NCBI GenBank assembly: GCA_031179305.1
Contig: JAPSHX010000002.1
Coordinates: 1 to 64,000, forward strand
DNA length: 64,000 nucleotides
DNA from: Paenarthrobacter sp.
Lineage (GTDB): Bacteria > Actinomycetota > Actinomycetes > Actinomycetales > Micrococcaceae
Reading direction: 5' to 3'
Positions within the stretch are counted from its first letter, which is position 1. Each line of letters begins with the position of its first letter. Under the pieces are notes generated by a model that was not told where the DNA came from, made no database searches, and saw only the letters and a program-made list of their open reading frames with translations. The translations under genes were made by a program, and so were the position numbers. Below, one piece after another: positions 12,939 to 21,563 of the stretch.

Positions 12939-13067
12939 GGTCCAAAGTCTATGTGCACCGGACGGCTGCGAACGTTGCTGCGCGCCGGGTTAAGCCCAAA
13001 CTGCCTAATGTTGCGATGTTGGGACCATCCAGCCCAAAGTGATGTTGCGCCTCAGTTGGTCTGCGCC

Positions 13068-14000
13068 TCAAACGTTGGGGCGTGACTCATTGAGCTCTTT
13101 GGCAATGGAGTCAGCTTCGCTCTTGAGCATGTCCAAGACGATGGCAATTGTGGCCCGCGCGGCAACCTCTTGCCGTGACAAAGCCACAATGCTCCTGCTT
13201 GCCTTGACCTCTGTGAGTGGCCGAAGAACGAGTCCCCGGCGCGCACTTGCCCGGGCAGTGTATCGAGGTAGAAGGCAGATGCCGTGCCCCGCGCCCACCA
13301 AAGCCTCAAGCACCCTGAGATCCGGATATCGCTGACCCCTCAGGGCCTGCCTGCCTGCATGGAGCTCGATCTGACGAAGGACGGTGTCGAACGGGAAGCC
13401 CTCCGGGACGCCTATCCACGGGTAATCAACAACGTCCTGGGGGCATAGCCGGGCTTTTGCAGCCAGAGGATGGTCGGCCGGCATGGCAACGTCCAGTGCT
13501 TCCTCCAGGAGCGGCACCACAGCCAGGCCCCTCCGGGCGAAAACTTCGGGCCCATCCACGCTGTGCGCCAGCACAATGTCATAATCCGCCACCAAGGGAG
13601 CGAAATGGGCGGTTCCCGGATCCTCGAAATGTGCATCGAAAGACAGCCCATCCACGGAGGACACGCGGTGCAGCACTCCCGGAAGGAGCATTTCCGCAGC
13701 ACTGGGAAAGAAAGCTGCGGAGACGCGCGTTTGCCAACCCTTCCTATAGGTGTCAATGGTGGACTCCGCCCTGGCCATGGCTGTAGCAATATCCGAAGCT
13801 GCTGCCGCCATGGCCAGTCCTGCTTCGGTCAGCTGAACGCCCCTGCCCACCTTCTCCACGAGGACAACACCGATCTCCGCTTGTAGCGTTTTCAGCTGCT
13901 GTGAGACCGCCGAGGCTGTGACATTCATGGCCTCGGCTGTGGCGCCAACACTTTGCCGGTCCGCTAATTCGCGCAGAATCTGCAGCCTTTTGAAGTCCAT
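13068..14000 (-). CDS. LysR-family transcriptional regulator
   Basis: DNA-binding regulator of 310 residues. The N-terminal winged helix-turn-helix (about 1-60, with ATAEAMNVTASAVSQQLKTL as recognition region) is followed by a two-lobed periplasmic-binding-like effector domain. It lies 129 bp upstream of ilvD on the same strand. A short imperfect hairpin overlaps its stop codon but lacks a T run. LysR proteins usually control a neighbouring divergent gene and themselves; the divergent neighbour here is the membrane-anchored acidic protein at 14181. Neither target nor effector can be deduced. Confidence 0.92.
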   Translation of the reverse strand: MDFKRLQILRELADRQSVGATAEAMNVTASAVSQQLKTLQAEIGVVLVEKVGRGVQLTEAGLAMAAAASDIATAMARAESTIDTYRKGWQTRVSAAFFPSAAEMLLPGVLHRVSSVDGLSFDAHFEDPGTAHFAPLVADYDIVLAHSVDGPEVFARRGLAVVPLLEEALDVAMPADHPLAAKARLCPQDVVDYPWIGVPEGFPFDTVLRQIELHAGRQALRGQRYPDLRVLEALVGAGHGICLLPRYTARASARRGLVLRPLTEVKASRSIVALSRQEVAARATIAIVLDMLKSEADSIAKELNESRPNV

Positions 14001-14180
14001 GGAGCCAGACTAGGCGACTCACGGAGAATTGCCCGACCATGAATTTTTTTGGGTCGTAAATTAGTAAGGGGACTGATATTTCGGGCGAACCGGCAGGTCA
14101 AACGCTGGACAGCCCATAAGCAGGCACGTAACGTCGGCATTACCACGAGCTTCACCCCAGTGAGCAGAAGGGCCTCCACT

Positions 14181-15152
14181 ATGGACTGGTTAATTTGGGT
14201 CATTGTCATTGTTTTGGTCGTCGCAATTGTTTGGTGGCTAATGAACCGCAACAAGACAGGAAACATCGATACCACCTCAAGCCAAGCCCCCGCAGATAAT
14301 CGCCTTCCCGGGACCGCCGGCACGACTGCACCGGCAGCAATGGAGCCCAGCAACACCGCCTCCATGCCGGACCCCGCTGCAACGGCAGCAGGTGTGGCCG
14401 GCATCGCAGGGGTAACCAATCTGGGCAAGAACGCAGCCGAGGGCAGCGGCCCGACTGTGGACGAACCAACGATTGCCGAACCTGACCTTGCCGAATCCGG
14501 CCCTTCTGAAGAAATCCACGGGGCCTCCCCCGTCACCGATGACGTGCAAGCCGAGCCGCGCACCGCCGTCGACGATTCACCGGCCGCTGCAGCCTCCGAT
14601 GTTCAGCCAGCCACCACGCCCGGGTTGACCGTGGCGGAACCAATCATCGAAACCCCTGCAGTGGCCGAGCCCGTGATTGACGAACCAGTGGTGGCAGAAC
14701 CCGTGGTGCACACAGACACAAATATCCATGCGGCCGACGCCGGTGACGTGGATGCCGGCGACGTGGACGATTGGGACGCGGGTTCTCCCGCTGCCGCCTC
14801 CAACGCGGCAGCAGACAAGGCCGAGTGGGAGTCTTCCTGGACAGATGCGGGCGGCACCCCGGTCCATCACCACGAGTACACCGATGCGCACTCACCCACC
14901 CTGCCGGGCGCGGAGTCCGCAGCGGCCGAAGACACGGCGGGCTCCGGTCACTTGGCAGTCGAGCATCCCTACGGCACCGGATCCTCCAGCGCACCAGGGG
15001 ATGCCTATCCCGTTAAGGCCAATGCCTCGACCATGACCTACCACGACGAAGACGCAGCCGGGTATCACGACGCTCCTGCGGACGTGTGGTTCGAATCATC
15101 CGCGCACGCGGAGGCTGCCGGTTTCCGTCCACCTCGCCGCAGCAGGCACTGA
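14181..15152 (+). CDS. Membrane-anchored acidic protein with C-terminal sunset-like domain
   Basis: A 323-residue protein. Residues 1-20 form a hydrophobic anchor (MDWLIWVIVIVLVVAIVWWL). About 240 residues of low-complexity, acidic, Ala/Pro/Glu/Val-rich sequence follow, with imperfect repeats of the type (V/I)AEP(V/I)(I/V)DEP and DAGDVD. The last 45 residues (YPVKANASTMTYH, then W-F, then AEAAGF) resemble the short sunset domain found at the C-termini of several actinobacterial proteins; this match is from memory. ATG at 14181 is chosen because the protein then begins with the anchor; the open frame starts 44 codons earlier. Function unknown. Divergent from lysR. Confidence 0.75.
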   Translation: MDWLIWVIVIVLVVAIVWWLMNRNKTGNIDTTSSQAPADNRLPGTAGTTAPAAMEPSNTASMPDPAATAAGVAGIAGVTNLGKNAAEGSGPTVDEPTIAEPDLAESGPSEEIHGASPVTDDVQAEPRTAVDDSPAAAASDVQPATTPGLTVAEPIIETPAVAEPVIDEPVVAEPVVHTDTNIHAADAGDVDAGDVDDWDAGSPAAASNAAADKAEWESSWTDAGGTPVHHHEYTDAHSPTLPGAESAAAEDTAGSGHLAVEHPYGTGSSSAPGDAYPVKANASTMTYHDEDAAGYHDAPADVWFESSAHAEAAGFRPPRRSRH

Positions 15153-15189
15153 GGAGAACGCGGGCGGCTGGATACAGGCAGGCAAGAAC

Positions 15190-16353
15190 ATGGGCACGCA
15201 CTCTCCGGCACGGCGTGATCGCCGCGTCCCCGCCACTACGCTTGCGCTGATCCTGTTGCTGTCAGGATGCACGGGCAGTCCATCGTCGCCGGGCACCGCG
15301 GCAACACCCACCGCGCCAGCGACGCAGGAGGGGACGACCACTTCAGCGACGTCCGCCCCCGGAACCAGCCAAACCACACCCGCGTCGCCACAGACCCCCG
15401 AGGTCGCTCAAAAGCTCGACGTCGGATTGCAACTGCCGTGGTCGGTCGTCTTCCTGCCAAACGGCACAGCTGTCGTCTCCGAGCGCGACTCCGCCCAGGT
15501 CAAGAGCATCCGTGACGGCCAGGCCAACACCATAGGCGAGGTGTCCGGCGTCGACCCAGGCGGAGAAGGTGGGTTGCTCGGCTTGGCTCTCTCACCTGAC
15601 TTCGCAACGGACCGCTGGCTGTACGCATACTTCACTTCCCCAAGCGACAACCGGATTGCCCGGATGAAGTTGGCCGAGGACTCAGGTGGTCAATTGGCCC
15701 TGGGCGAGGCTGAGGTGGTCTTCTCCGGAATATCCAAGGCCTCAACCCACAATGGTGGTCGAATCCGTTTTGGCCCGGATGGGTTCCTCTACGTAGGCAC
15801 CGGCGATTCGCAGCGCCGGGAGCAACCACAAGATACCAACGCCCTGGGAGGCAAGATCCTTCGGCTCACCCCGGAGGGTCGCCCGGCGCCGGGCAATCCC
15901 TTCGGCGATAACCCCGTCTACAGCTATGGCCACCGGAACGTACAGGGCCTGGCGTGGGACAGGGACGGACGCCTCTGGGCCAGCGAGTTCGGGCCGGACG
16001 TGGATGACGAACTGAACCTGATCACCCCCGGCGGAAACTACGGTTGGCCTACCGTGACCGGCGCGCCGGGCAGGAGCGGGCTGATCGATGCGAAGGTCGT
16101 CTGGCCATCAACGTCGGACGCCTCACCAAGCGGTCTCGAAATCGTTGATGGCATTGCCTACACTAGTGCGCTTCGTGGTCAACGACTGTGGGCCGTTCCA
16201 CTTGAGGGTGAGAACGCGGCCACTCCTGTGGCCTATTTCACAGGACAGTACGGGCGGCTCAGGGACGTAAGCCGAGCACCAGACGGCACCCTCTGGGTTA
16301 TCAGCAACAACAGAAACCCTGATTTTGCAGTGATTCTGAAGGTTGGGCCGTGA
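15190..16353 (+). CDS. PQQ-dependent sugar dehydrogenase-like lipoprotein
   Basis: Secreted lipoprotein of 387 residues with the soluble aldose/glucose dehydrogenase beta-propeller fold. A twin-Arg-containing signal with lipobox LLSGC ends near residue 28, followed by a Thr/Pro/Ala-rich linker of about 45 residues. The propeller begins at LPWSVVFLPNG and includes THNGGRIRFGPDGFLYVGTGD and YGHRNVQGLAWD, typical of the family. Relatives oxidise aldoses at the cell surface with PQQ and Ca; whether this host makes PQQ is not visible here. It follows the previous gene by 37 nt and may be cotranscribed. Confidence 0.88.
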   Translation: MGTHSPARRDRRVPATTLALILLLSGCTGSPSSPGTAATPTAPATQEGTTTSATSAPGTSQTTPASPQTPEVAQKLDVGLQLPWSVVFLPNGTAVVSERDSAQVKSIRDGQANTIGEVSGVDPGGEGGLLGLALSPDFATDRWLYAYFTSPSDNRIARMKLAEDSGGQLALGEAEVVFSGISKASTHNGGRIRFGPDGFLYVGTGDSQRREQPQDTNALGGKILRLTPEGRPAPGNPFGDNPVYSYGHRNVQGLAWDRDGRLWASEFGPDVDDELNLITPGGNYGWPTVTGAPGRSGLIDAKVVWPSTSDASPSGLEIVDGIAYTSALRGQRLWAVPLEGENAATPVAYFTGQYGRLRDVSRAPDGTLWVISNNRNPDFAVILKVGP

Positions 16354-16400
16354 GGCAACAGGCAACAAGCTGCCGATTTCCCTCCTCGGCGGAAGTCGTG

Positions 16401-16406
16401 TAGAGT
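16401..16406 (+). promoter_or_regulatory. Probable -10 element of first tRNA-Lys gene
   Basis: GTG-TAGAGT lies about 65 nt ahead of the tRNA. The same hexamer, followed by TGTCGTTGCGGAGATC, occurs ahead of the second tRNA-Lys copy at 16674, which supports a duplicated promoter. No consensus -35 is visible. Confidence 0.45.
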
Positions 16407-16470
16407 TACATGTCGTTGCGGAGATCGCCGGGGAAGGAAAAGCTTCCGGGTTTGATCGAAATCAACAGCT

Positions 16471-16546
16471 GCACCTCTAGCTCAACTGGCAGAGCAATTG
16501 ACTCTTAATCAATGGGTTCCGGGTTCGAGTCCCGGGGGGTGCACCA
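16471..16546 (+). tRNA. tRNA-Lys (anticodon CTT), copy 1
   Basis: Complete 76-nt cloverleaf with encoded CCA. The acceptor stem GCACCTC pairs with GGGGTGC, the anticodon stem is ATTGA/TCAAT with loop CTCTTAA (anticodon CTT, codon AAG), and the T arm is CCGGG/CCCGG with TTCGAGT. It is identical to the copy at 16741. Confidence 0.97.
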
Positions 16547-16550
16547 CAGG

Positions 16551-16589
16551 AAAAGGCCTTGGAGTGATTACCACTCCAAGGCCTTTTTT
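16551..16589 (+). terminator. Intrinsic terminator after tRNA-Lys copy 1
   Basis: A perfect stem of about 14 bp (AAGGCCTTGGAGTG with its complement) is followed by six T residues, starting 5 nt after the tRNA. Confidence 0.9.
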
Positions 16590-16673
16590 GTTGTTCAAAT
16601 CTCTTCTCAGGCGCCTGCAAATGGCGTGCATCACGCATTGCCCCTTTTGGTCTCCAGCAGCCAAATAGTGGTG

Positions 16674-16679
16674 TAGAGT
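16674..16679 (+). promoter_or_regulatory. Probable -10 element of second tRNA-Lys gene
   Basis: TAGAGT in the same context as at 16401 (GTG before, TGTCGTTGCGGAGATC after), about 62 nt ahead of the second tRNA. Confidence 0.45.
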
Positions 16680-16740
16680 TGTTTGTCGTTGCGGAGATCA
16701 ACGGGAATACGAATTCACCGGATAAGCCGAAACAACAGCT

Positions 16741-16816
16741 GCACCTCTAGCTCAACTGGCAGAGCAATTGACTCTTAATCAATGGGTTCCGGGTTCGAGT
16801 CCCGGGGGGTGCACCA
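16741..16816 (+). tRNA. tRNA-Lys (anticodon CTT), copy 2
   Basis: Identical over 76 nt to the copy at 16471, including the CCA end. It starts 270 nt downstream of the first copy and has its own leader and terminator, so the two form separate transcription units. Confidence 0.97.
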
Positions 16817-16820
16817 TAAA

Positions 16821-16862
16821 AGAAAGGCTCCGGATCGTAGATACGATCCGGAGCCTTTCTCT
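16821..16862 (+). terminator. Intrinsic terminator after tRNA-Lys copy 2
   Basis: A long perfect stem (AAAGGCTCCGGATCGTA with its complement, 3-nt loop) ends in TTTCTCTTT. Its sequence is unrelated to the terminator of copy 1. It could also end marR, which comes from the other side and stops at 16908. Confidence 0.88.
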
Positions 16863-16907
16863 TTCCATGCCAGGGCTTCCAGAAGGAACCCCCGGCCACA
16901 GGCTTGG

Positions 16908-17375
16908 TCAGACTTGAGGCAAGTCGGTGTCAATCTCGTGGGATTCCTGCTCCGGCGCCGGCAAACCTGCAAGGCCCCGGACAACGATCCGAAGCTCCTC
17001 GCGGAGGCGGGCGGTGTCCACGGCCACAGGCGACAAGACATCCTGCTCAAGCTTTACTGCTTCAGCAAGAGCCGCAATACCGGCGTCGGTAAGGGTCACC
17101 ACGTGACTCCTGCGGTCGGAATCACTGCGTTGCCGGGTGACATGCCCGTGCAGCTCAAGCCTCGCAAGAGTGGTTCCCATTGTCTGGGCCTTGACGCGCG
17201 CCACTTCGGCCAAAGCCGCCTGCGTAATGGCACCCTTGGCAGCCAACACCTGCATGGCAATGACACCGGCGTGGGTAAGGCCGATGGACTTCAATTTTTC
17301 GTTCCACGAGATTTCCACCAGGCGTGCAGCTGTCGAAAGCAATCGGGTGGTGGGCCATCTCTCCATATCTGGCAT
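16908..17375 (-). CDS. MarR-family transcriptional regulator
   Basis: Winged-helix regulator of 155 residues. The helix-turn-helix spans about 45-95 (ITQAALAEVARVKAQTMGTTLARLE), and the wing contains RSDSDRRSHVVTLTDAG, the usual MarR (D)xRxxxxxLT pattern. It is divergent from the peroxiredoxin gene bcp with 84 bp between starts, so it may control bcp or itself in response to oxidants; that is inference. An alternative ATG lies three codons downstream. Confidence 0.9.
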   Translation of the reverse strand: MPDMERWPTTRLLSTAARLVEISWNEKLKSIGLTHAGVIAMQVLAAKGAITQAALAEVARVKAQTMGTTLARLELHGHVTRQRSDSDRRSHVVTLTDAGIAALAEAVKLEQDVLSPVAVDTARLREELRIVVRGLAGLPAPEQESHEIDTDLPQV

Positions 17376-17459
17376 GCCGACAGTATATGCGGGGAAGCGT
17401 CCACGACGCGGCTTCTCGCACTAAACTGGGAAATCGCGATCACTGGCAAGGAGCATATT

Positions 17460-17933
17460 TTGGCTGAACGACTTATCCCGGGAGACATCGCCCCGGACTT
17501 CACACTTCAGGATGAAACCGGTAAAAGCATGAGCTTGACGGACCTCCGGGGGCGGAAAACCATCCTCTATTTCTACCCCGCCGCGTCCACCCGCGGTTGC
17601 ACCAAGGAAGCATGCGATTTCCGCGACACCCTCGGGTCCCTGCAGGCCGCAGGGTACGAAGTAGTGGGAGTCTCCCCCGACCCCGTCAAAGCGCTTGCCA
17701 AGTTCAGTGATGAAGAACAGCTGACCTTCCGCCTGCTCTCGGACGAGGACCACTCCGTAGCCGAAGCGTACGGGGCCTGGGGCGAGAAGAAGAACTACGG
17801 CCGCAGCTATATGGGGTTGATCCGGTCCACCTTTGTGGTTGATTCCGATGGAAAGCTCTCCCTGGCGCAATACAACGTGCGCGCCACCGGGCACGTTGCC
17901 AAGCTTCGGCGCGATCTCAAGCTGGACAAGTAG
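17460..17933 (+). CDS. bcp: Thioredoxin-dependent peroxiredoxin (Bcp/PrxQ)
   Basis: Thiol peroxidase of 157 residues that reduces hydrogen and organic peroxides. The AhpC/TSA fold begins at GDIAPDFTLQDE; the peroxidatic Cys is in GCTKEACDFRD, with the second Cys five residues on as resolving Cys. The family normally has Pro before GCT (TPGC); here it is Arg (TRGC). The start is TTG at 17460, with AAGGAG 6 nt upstream and the protein in full register; no ATG lies near. Divergent from a MarR gene. Confidence 0.93.
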   Translation: MAERLIPGDIAPDFTLQDETGKSMSLTDLRGRKTILYFYPAASTRGCTKEACDFRDTLGSLQAAGYEVVGVSPDPVKALAKFSDEEQLTFRLLSDEDHSVAEAYGAWGEKKNYGRSYMGLIRSTFVVDSDGKLSLAQYNVRATGHVAKLRRDLKLDK

Positions 17934-17996
17934 CGGGTACACTGGAGGCCGGTATATGGCATCGACCGTCCAACCAGGCGGCCCGGTTGCCAGCCA

Positions 17997-18078
17997 GCGC
18001 GAGTGGTGAAATTGGCAGACACGCAGGATTTAGGTTCCTGTGCCTTCGGGCGTGGGGGTTCAAGTCCCCCCTTGCGCA
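17997..18078 (+). tRNA. tRNA-Leu (anticodon TAG)
   Basis: Type II tRNA with a long variable arm (GTGCCTTCGGGCGT). The acceptor GCGCGAG pairs with CTTGCGC (one G-U), the anticodon stem is CAGGA/TCCTG with loop TTTAGGT (TAG, codon CUA), and the T arm is GGGGG/CCCCC around TTCAAGT. The discriminator is A at 18078; the following CA is not a full CCA, so CCA would be added after transcription. Confidence 0.94.
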
Positions 18079-18090
18079 CAGATACACAGG

Positions 18091-18122
18091 TACCCCCGGT
18101 TGCAGGACCGGGGGTATTTTTC
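18091..18122 (+). terminator. Intrinsic terminator after tRNA-Leu
   Basis: A perfect 10-bp stem TACCCCCGGT/ACCGGGGGTA with a 6-nt loop, followed by five T residues. Confidence 0.92.
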
Positions 18123-18246
18123 TCCTCAAGCAGACGGGGCCATCCTGAAGATGCGCTGGGAAGTGCACTCAGGACGTTCAACTAGACTGGAATGCGGTCT
18201 GGCCGAAGCCGGCCACAGCACTTCCAACCGGCTTGAGGGGACAAGA

Positions 18247-19911
18247 GTGGCAAGCAGCAAAATGCGGCGACTAAGCATTCAGTTCGGAGCTGCCGTCTTG
18301 GCTTTGGGGCTGGCAGGGTGCACGGGAGCACCGGGCCCCGCACTGACTTCCGCCAGCAACTCCCCCGCCGCTGAACCCTCGGCAACTTTCAACTTCGGCA
18401 CGGCATCCATGCCCTTGGGCCTCGACCCTGCCGTCACCGCTGATTCGGAGTCGTACCGCGTCACCCGTCAAGTCCTCGAAGGACTCGTGGGGGTAGACGG
18501 CGAGACAGGTCAGACCACTCCCCTCCTCGCCACGGAGTGGAAAGACAGCAACAACGGGCTGAGCTACGACTTCACGCTCCGCCCCGACGTGACTTTTCAC
18601 GACGGCACTCCACTGGATGCAACCGCTGTATGCGCAAACTTCAACCGCTGGTTCACCTTCCCCGAGCACCTCAGGAAGCAAGCGCCCGGGATTTCGTTCC
18701 AAAGCGTATTCAAGGCTTACTCCGACCAGCCGGTGTTCTCCATTTTCAAAGACTGCAAAGTGGTCTCGGCCAGCGATGTCCAGATCAACCTGACGCGCCC
18801 CTTCACCGGATTCCTCCAGGCACTGACACTGCCGGCCTTCGCAATATCTTCCCCGGCAGCCTTGGAGGCACAGAAAGCCAACGTCCTTGAACAGGTCCGG
18901 AATGGACAGGCCATGTCCAGCTACGCAGGCCACCCCGTGGGTACGGGTCCGTATGAGTTCACCGGGTGGGACGAAAAGAAGCTCACCCTGTCCAGTTACA
19001 AGGGTTATTGGGGCGACAAGGGCCAGATAGCAACCATCAACTTCATCCCTTACGATCGCGCGGAAACCCGTCAACAGGCCCTCTTGGACGGCAAGATCGA
19101 CGCCTACGATCTGGTGACCTCCGGGACCTTTGACCAATTGGTCAAGAAGGGTGTCCAGATCATCCAGCGTGACCCGTTCTCGGTGATGTACCTCGGCATC
19201 AACCAGGCTGTCGCCCCGTTGGAAAATCCTGAGGTCCGCCAAGCGATCGAAATGGCGATCGACAAGGAAGCGTTGATCCGCAAGTTCTTCATCGACAACA
19301 CGGCGCAGGCATCACAGTTTGTGCCGCCCAAACTTAGTGGTTTCAACAACAACGCTCCCTCCTTGGGATACAACCCGGAGAAAGCAAAAGAGCTCCTCAA
19401 GGAGGCCGGCTACAAGGGCGAGGAGCTGAAGTTCTACTACCCGCTCAACGCCACGCGGGCCTACATGCCCACCCCGGAAAAGATCTACGCCGAACTCAGC
19501 CGCCAACTCGTCGCTGTCGGCTTCAATATCAAACCGGTCCCCATCGACTGGGAAGACGGCTACCTCCAACGGGTCCAGTCGGCAGGTGACCGCGGTCTGC
19601 ACCTGCTCGGCTGGAACGGCTCCTACGCAGACGCGGACAACTTCCTGGGACCTTTGTTCGGCGAATCACGCGCCGAGTTCGGATACGCAGACTCGGAAGT
19701 CTTCCACAAGATAGAACGAGCGCGTGCCATGCCCGAAGGCGATGACCGCAACACCCAATATCAAGCCATCAATGCAGAGATCGCGGCGTCCGTACCGGCT
19801 GTGCCCATCGCCTTCCCCATCTCGGCGTTGGCGCTGTCCAACAAGGTGGAAAGCTACCCGGCTTCGCCCGTCCTCAACGAAGTTTTCACAAACGTCCGCC
19901 TAAAGCCTTGA
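18247..19911 (+). CDS. Oligopeptide ABC transporter substrate-binding lipoprotein
   Basis: Family 5 extracellular solute-binding protein (DppA/OppA type), 554 residues. Its signal peptide ends at lipobox GLAGC, followed by a short Ser/Pro/Ala linker. The family core is recognisable in NGLSYDFTLRPDVTFHDGTPLDA, HPVGTGPYEF and NPEVRQAIEMAIDKEAL. GTG at 18247 is chosen because GAGGGG lies 6 nt upstream; an ATG five codons later is the alternative. No permease or ATPase genes follow, so it must work with a transporter encoded elsewhere, or act as an orphan sensor or binding protein. Confidence 0.92.
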   Translation: MASSKMRRLSIQFGAAVLALGLAGCTGAPGPALTSASNSPAAEPSATFNFGTASMPLGLDPAVTADSESYRVTRQVLEGLVGVDGETGQTTPLLATEWKDSNNGLSYDFTLRPDVTFHDGTPLDATAVCANFNRWFTFPEHLRKQAPGISFQSVFKAYSDQPVFSIFKDCKVVSASDVQINLTRPFTGFLQALTLPAFAISSPAALEAQKANVLEQVRNGQAMSSYAGHPVGTGPYEFTGWDEKKLTLSSYKGYWGDKGQIATINFIPYDRAETRQQALLDGKIDAYDLVTSGTFDQLVKKGVQIIQRDPFSVMYLGINQAVAPLENPEVRQAIEMAIDKEALIRKFFIDNTAQASQFVPPKLSGFNNNAPSLGYNPEKAKELLKEAGYKGEELKFYYPLNATRAYMPTPEKIYAELSRQLVAVGFNIKPVPIDWEDGYLQRVQSAGDRGLHLLGWNGSYADADNFLGPLFGESRAEFGYADSEVFHKIERARAMPEGDDRNTQYQAINAEIAASVPAVPIAFPISALALSNKVESYPASPVLNEVFTNVRLKP

Positions 19912-19990
19912 CGATTCCCCGCAATTTCAGTATTGAGTCTGCGCGGGGATATTCTGTGACAGCCAGTGCCGCCGCTAACGGAGATTGATC

Positions 19991-21496
19991 GTGACCTTCA
20001 TTTCCAAGACTCAACATGCCGACGTCGTCCTTATTGGCGGTGGAATCATGAGTGCCACACTTGGTGCGTTCATCAAGCAACTTGAACCCACCTGGACCAT
20101 CTCCCTCTTCGAAAGACTCGACGAAGCAGGGCTCGAGAGTTCCGGACCGTGGAACAACGCCGGTACCGGCCATGCTGCGCTGTGTGAGCTTAACTACTCT
20201 CCCGCTGCAAAAGACGGTTCCGTGGATCCCTCCAAGGCCCTTCACATCAACGAGCAGTTCCAACTTTCCCGCCAGTTCTGGTCCCACTTGGTTGACAGCA
20301 ACGTCGTCGGGTCCCCCAAGGGTTTCATCAACACGGTCCCGCACATGAGCTTCGTCATTGGCGATGACCATGCGAACTTCCTGAAGACCCGGTACGAGGC
20401 ACTGAAGCCCAACACGCTTTTCCGCAGCATGGAGTACACAGAGGACCAGGACCAAATCGCCAAGTGGGCCCCCTTGATCGTCAAGGGCCGCAACCGCAAG
20501 CAGCGCGTTGCCGCAACCCGCGCCGCCGAAGGCACCGACGTCGACTTCGGTGCCTTGACCCGCGAACTGACCGGATACCTGCAAAGCAGCGGGGCCGAGG
20601 TCAACTACGGACACGACGTCACCAACATCCACCGCGCAGCAGGCGGTGGATGGGACCTCTCCATCAAGCACCCAAAGTCCGGGGAGCACGGCCGCATCCA
20701 TGCCAAGTTCGTCTTCGTCGGAGCAGGTGGCGGTGCCCTCCACCTGCTTCAGGCCTCAGGTATCCCTGAGAGTAAGGGATACGGCGGATTCCCCGTCTCT
20801 GGCCAGTTCTTCCGCTGCACGGATGACGCCATCACCTCCCAGCACAGCGCAAAGGTCTACGGCCAGGCGTCCGTCGGCGCTCCGCCCATGTCCGTTCCGC
20901 ACTTGGACACCCGTTACGTGGACGGCAAGCGTTCCCTCCTCTTCGGCCCGTATGCCGGTTTCTCCACCAACTTCCTGAAGACCTCCAGCTACCTTGACCT
21001 TCCGCTGTCCATCCGACCGGGAAACATCATTCCCATGTTGGCCGTGGCCAAGGACAACATGGACCTCACCGCCTACCTCATCAAGGAGGTTGCCAAGCGG
21101 CACGAGGCCAAAGTGGAGGCCCTGCGCGAGTACTACCCCGAGGCAGCAGGAGACAACTGGGAACTGATCACCGCCGGCCAGCGTGTACAGATCATCAAGA
21201 AGCACCCTCAGAAGGGTGGCGTCCTGCAGTTCGGCACTGAAGTCATTGCTTCCCGCGATGGTTCCATTGGCGCCCTGCTGGGCGCTTCTCCGGGTGCTTC
21301 AACCGCCGTGCCGATCATGATCGAACTGTTGCAAAAGTCGTTCCCCAAGAACTTCAAGGGATGGCAGTCCAAGCTCAAGGACATGATGCCGGGCTACGGC
21401 GTCAAGCTCAACGAGAATCCGGACCTGGCCGCCGAACTGGAAGCAAGCACCGCCAAGTCCCTGCAATTGGAAGTGGCCAACGCTATCCAAAGCTAG
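19991..21496 (+). CDS. mqo: Malate:quinone oxidoreductase
   Basis: Peripheral membrane FAD enzyme that oxidises malate to oxaloacetate and passes electrons to the quinone pool; in many actinobacteria it is the main malate oxidation step of the TCA cycle. The dinucleotide motif is [16 protein letters not shown] at the N-terminus, and [20 protein letters not shown] is a family hallmark. GTG at 19991 is chosen because GGAG sits 7 nt upstream; an in-frame TTG two codons earlier is too close to that site. About 501 residues, the usual size. Transcribed alone between the binding-protein gene and the RND gene. Confidence 0.96.
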   Translation: MTFISKTQHADVVLIGGGIMSATLGAFIKQLEPTWTISLFERLDEAGLESSGPWNNAGTGHAALCELNYSPAAKDGSVDPSKALHINEQFQLSRQFWSHLVDSNVVGSPKGFINTVPHMSFVIGDDHANFLKTRYEALKPNTLFRSMEYTEDQDQIAKWAPLIVKGRNRKQRVAATRAAEGTDVDFGALTRELTGYLQSSGAEVNYGHDVTNIHRAAGGGWDLSIKHPKSGEHGRIHAKFVFVGAGGGALHLLQASGIPESKGYGGFPVSGQFFRCTDDAITSQHSAKVYGQASVGAPPMSVPHLDTRYVDGKRSLLFGPYAGFSTNFLKTSSYLDLPLSIRPGNIIPMLAVAKDNMDLTAYLIKEVAKRHEAKVEALREYYPEAAGDNWELITAGQRVQIIKKHPQKGGVLQFGTEVIASRDGSIGALLGASPGASTAVPIMIELLQKSFPKNFKGWQSKLKDMMPGYGVKLNENPDLAAELEASTAKSLQLEVANAIQS

Positions 21497-21563
21497 GCCA
21501 CACCCGGGGCTGCGGCCGGTTCCCGTCAGTCGAATCATTACGTAGACCGCAGGAGTCAATGCA

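Noticed and set aside
13066-13090. Hairpin overlapping the LysR stop codon
   Set aside because: Short stem with a mismatch and no T run; not enough for a terminator call.
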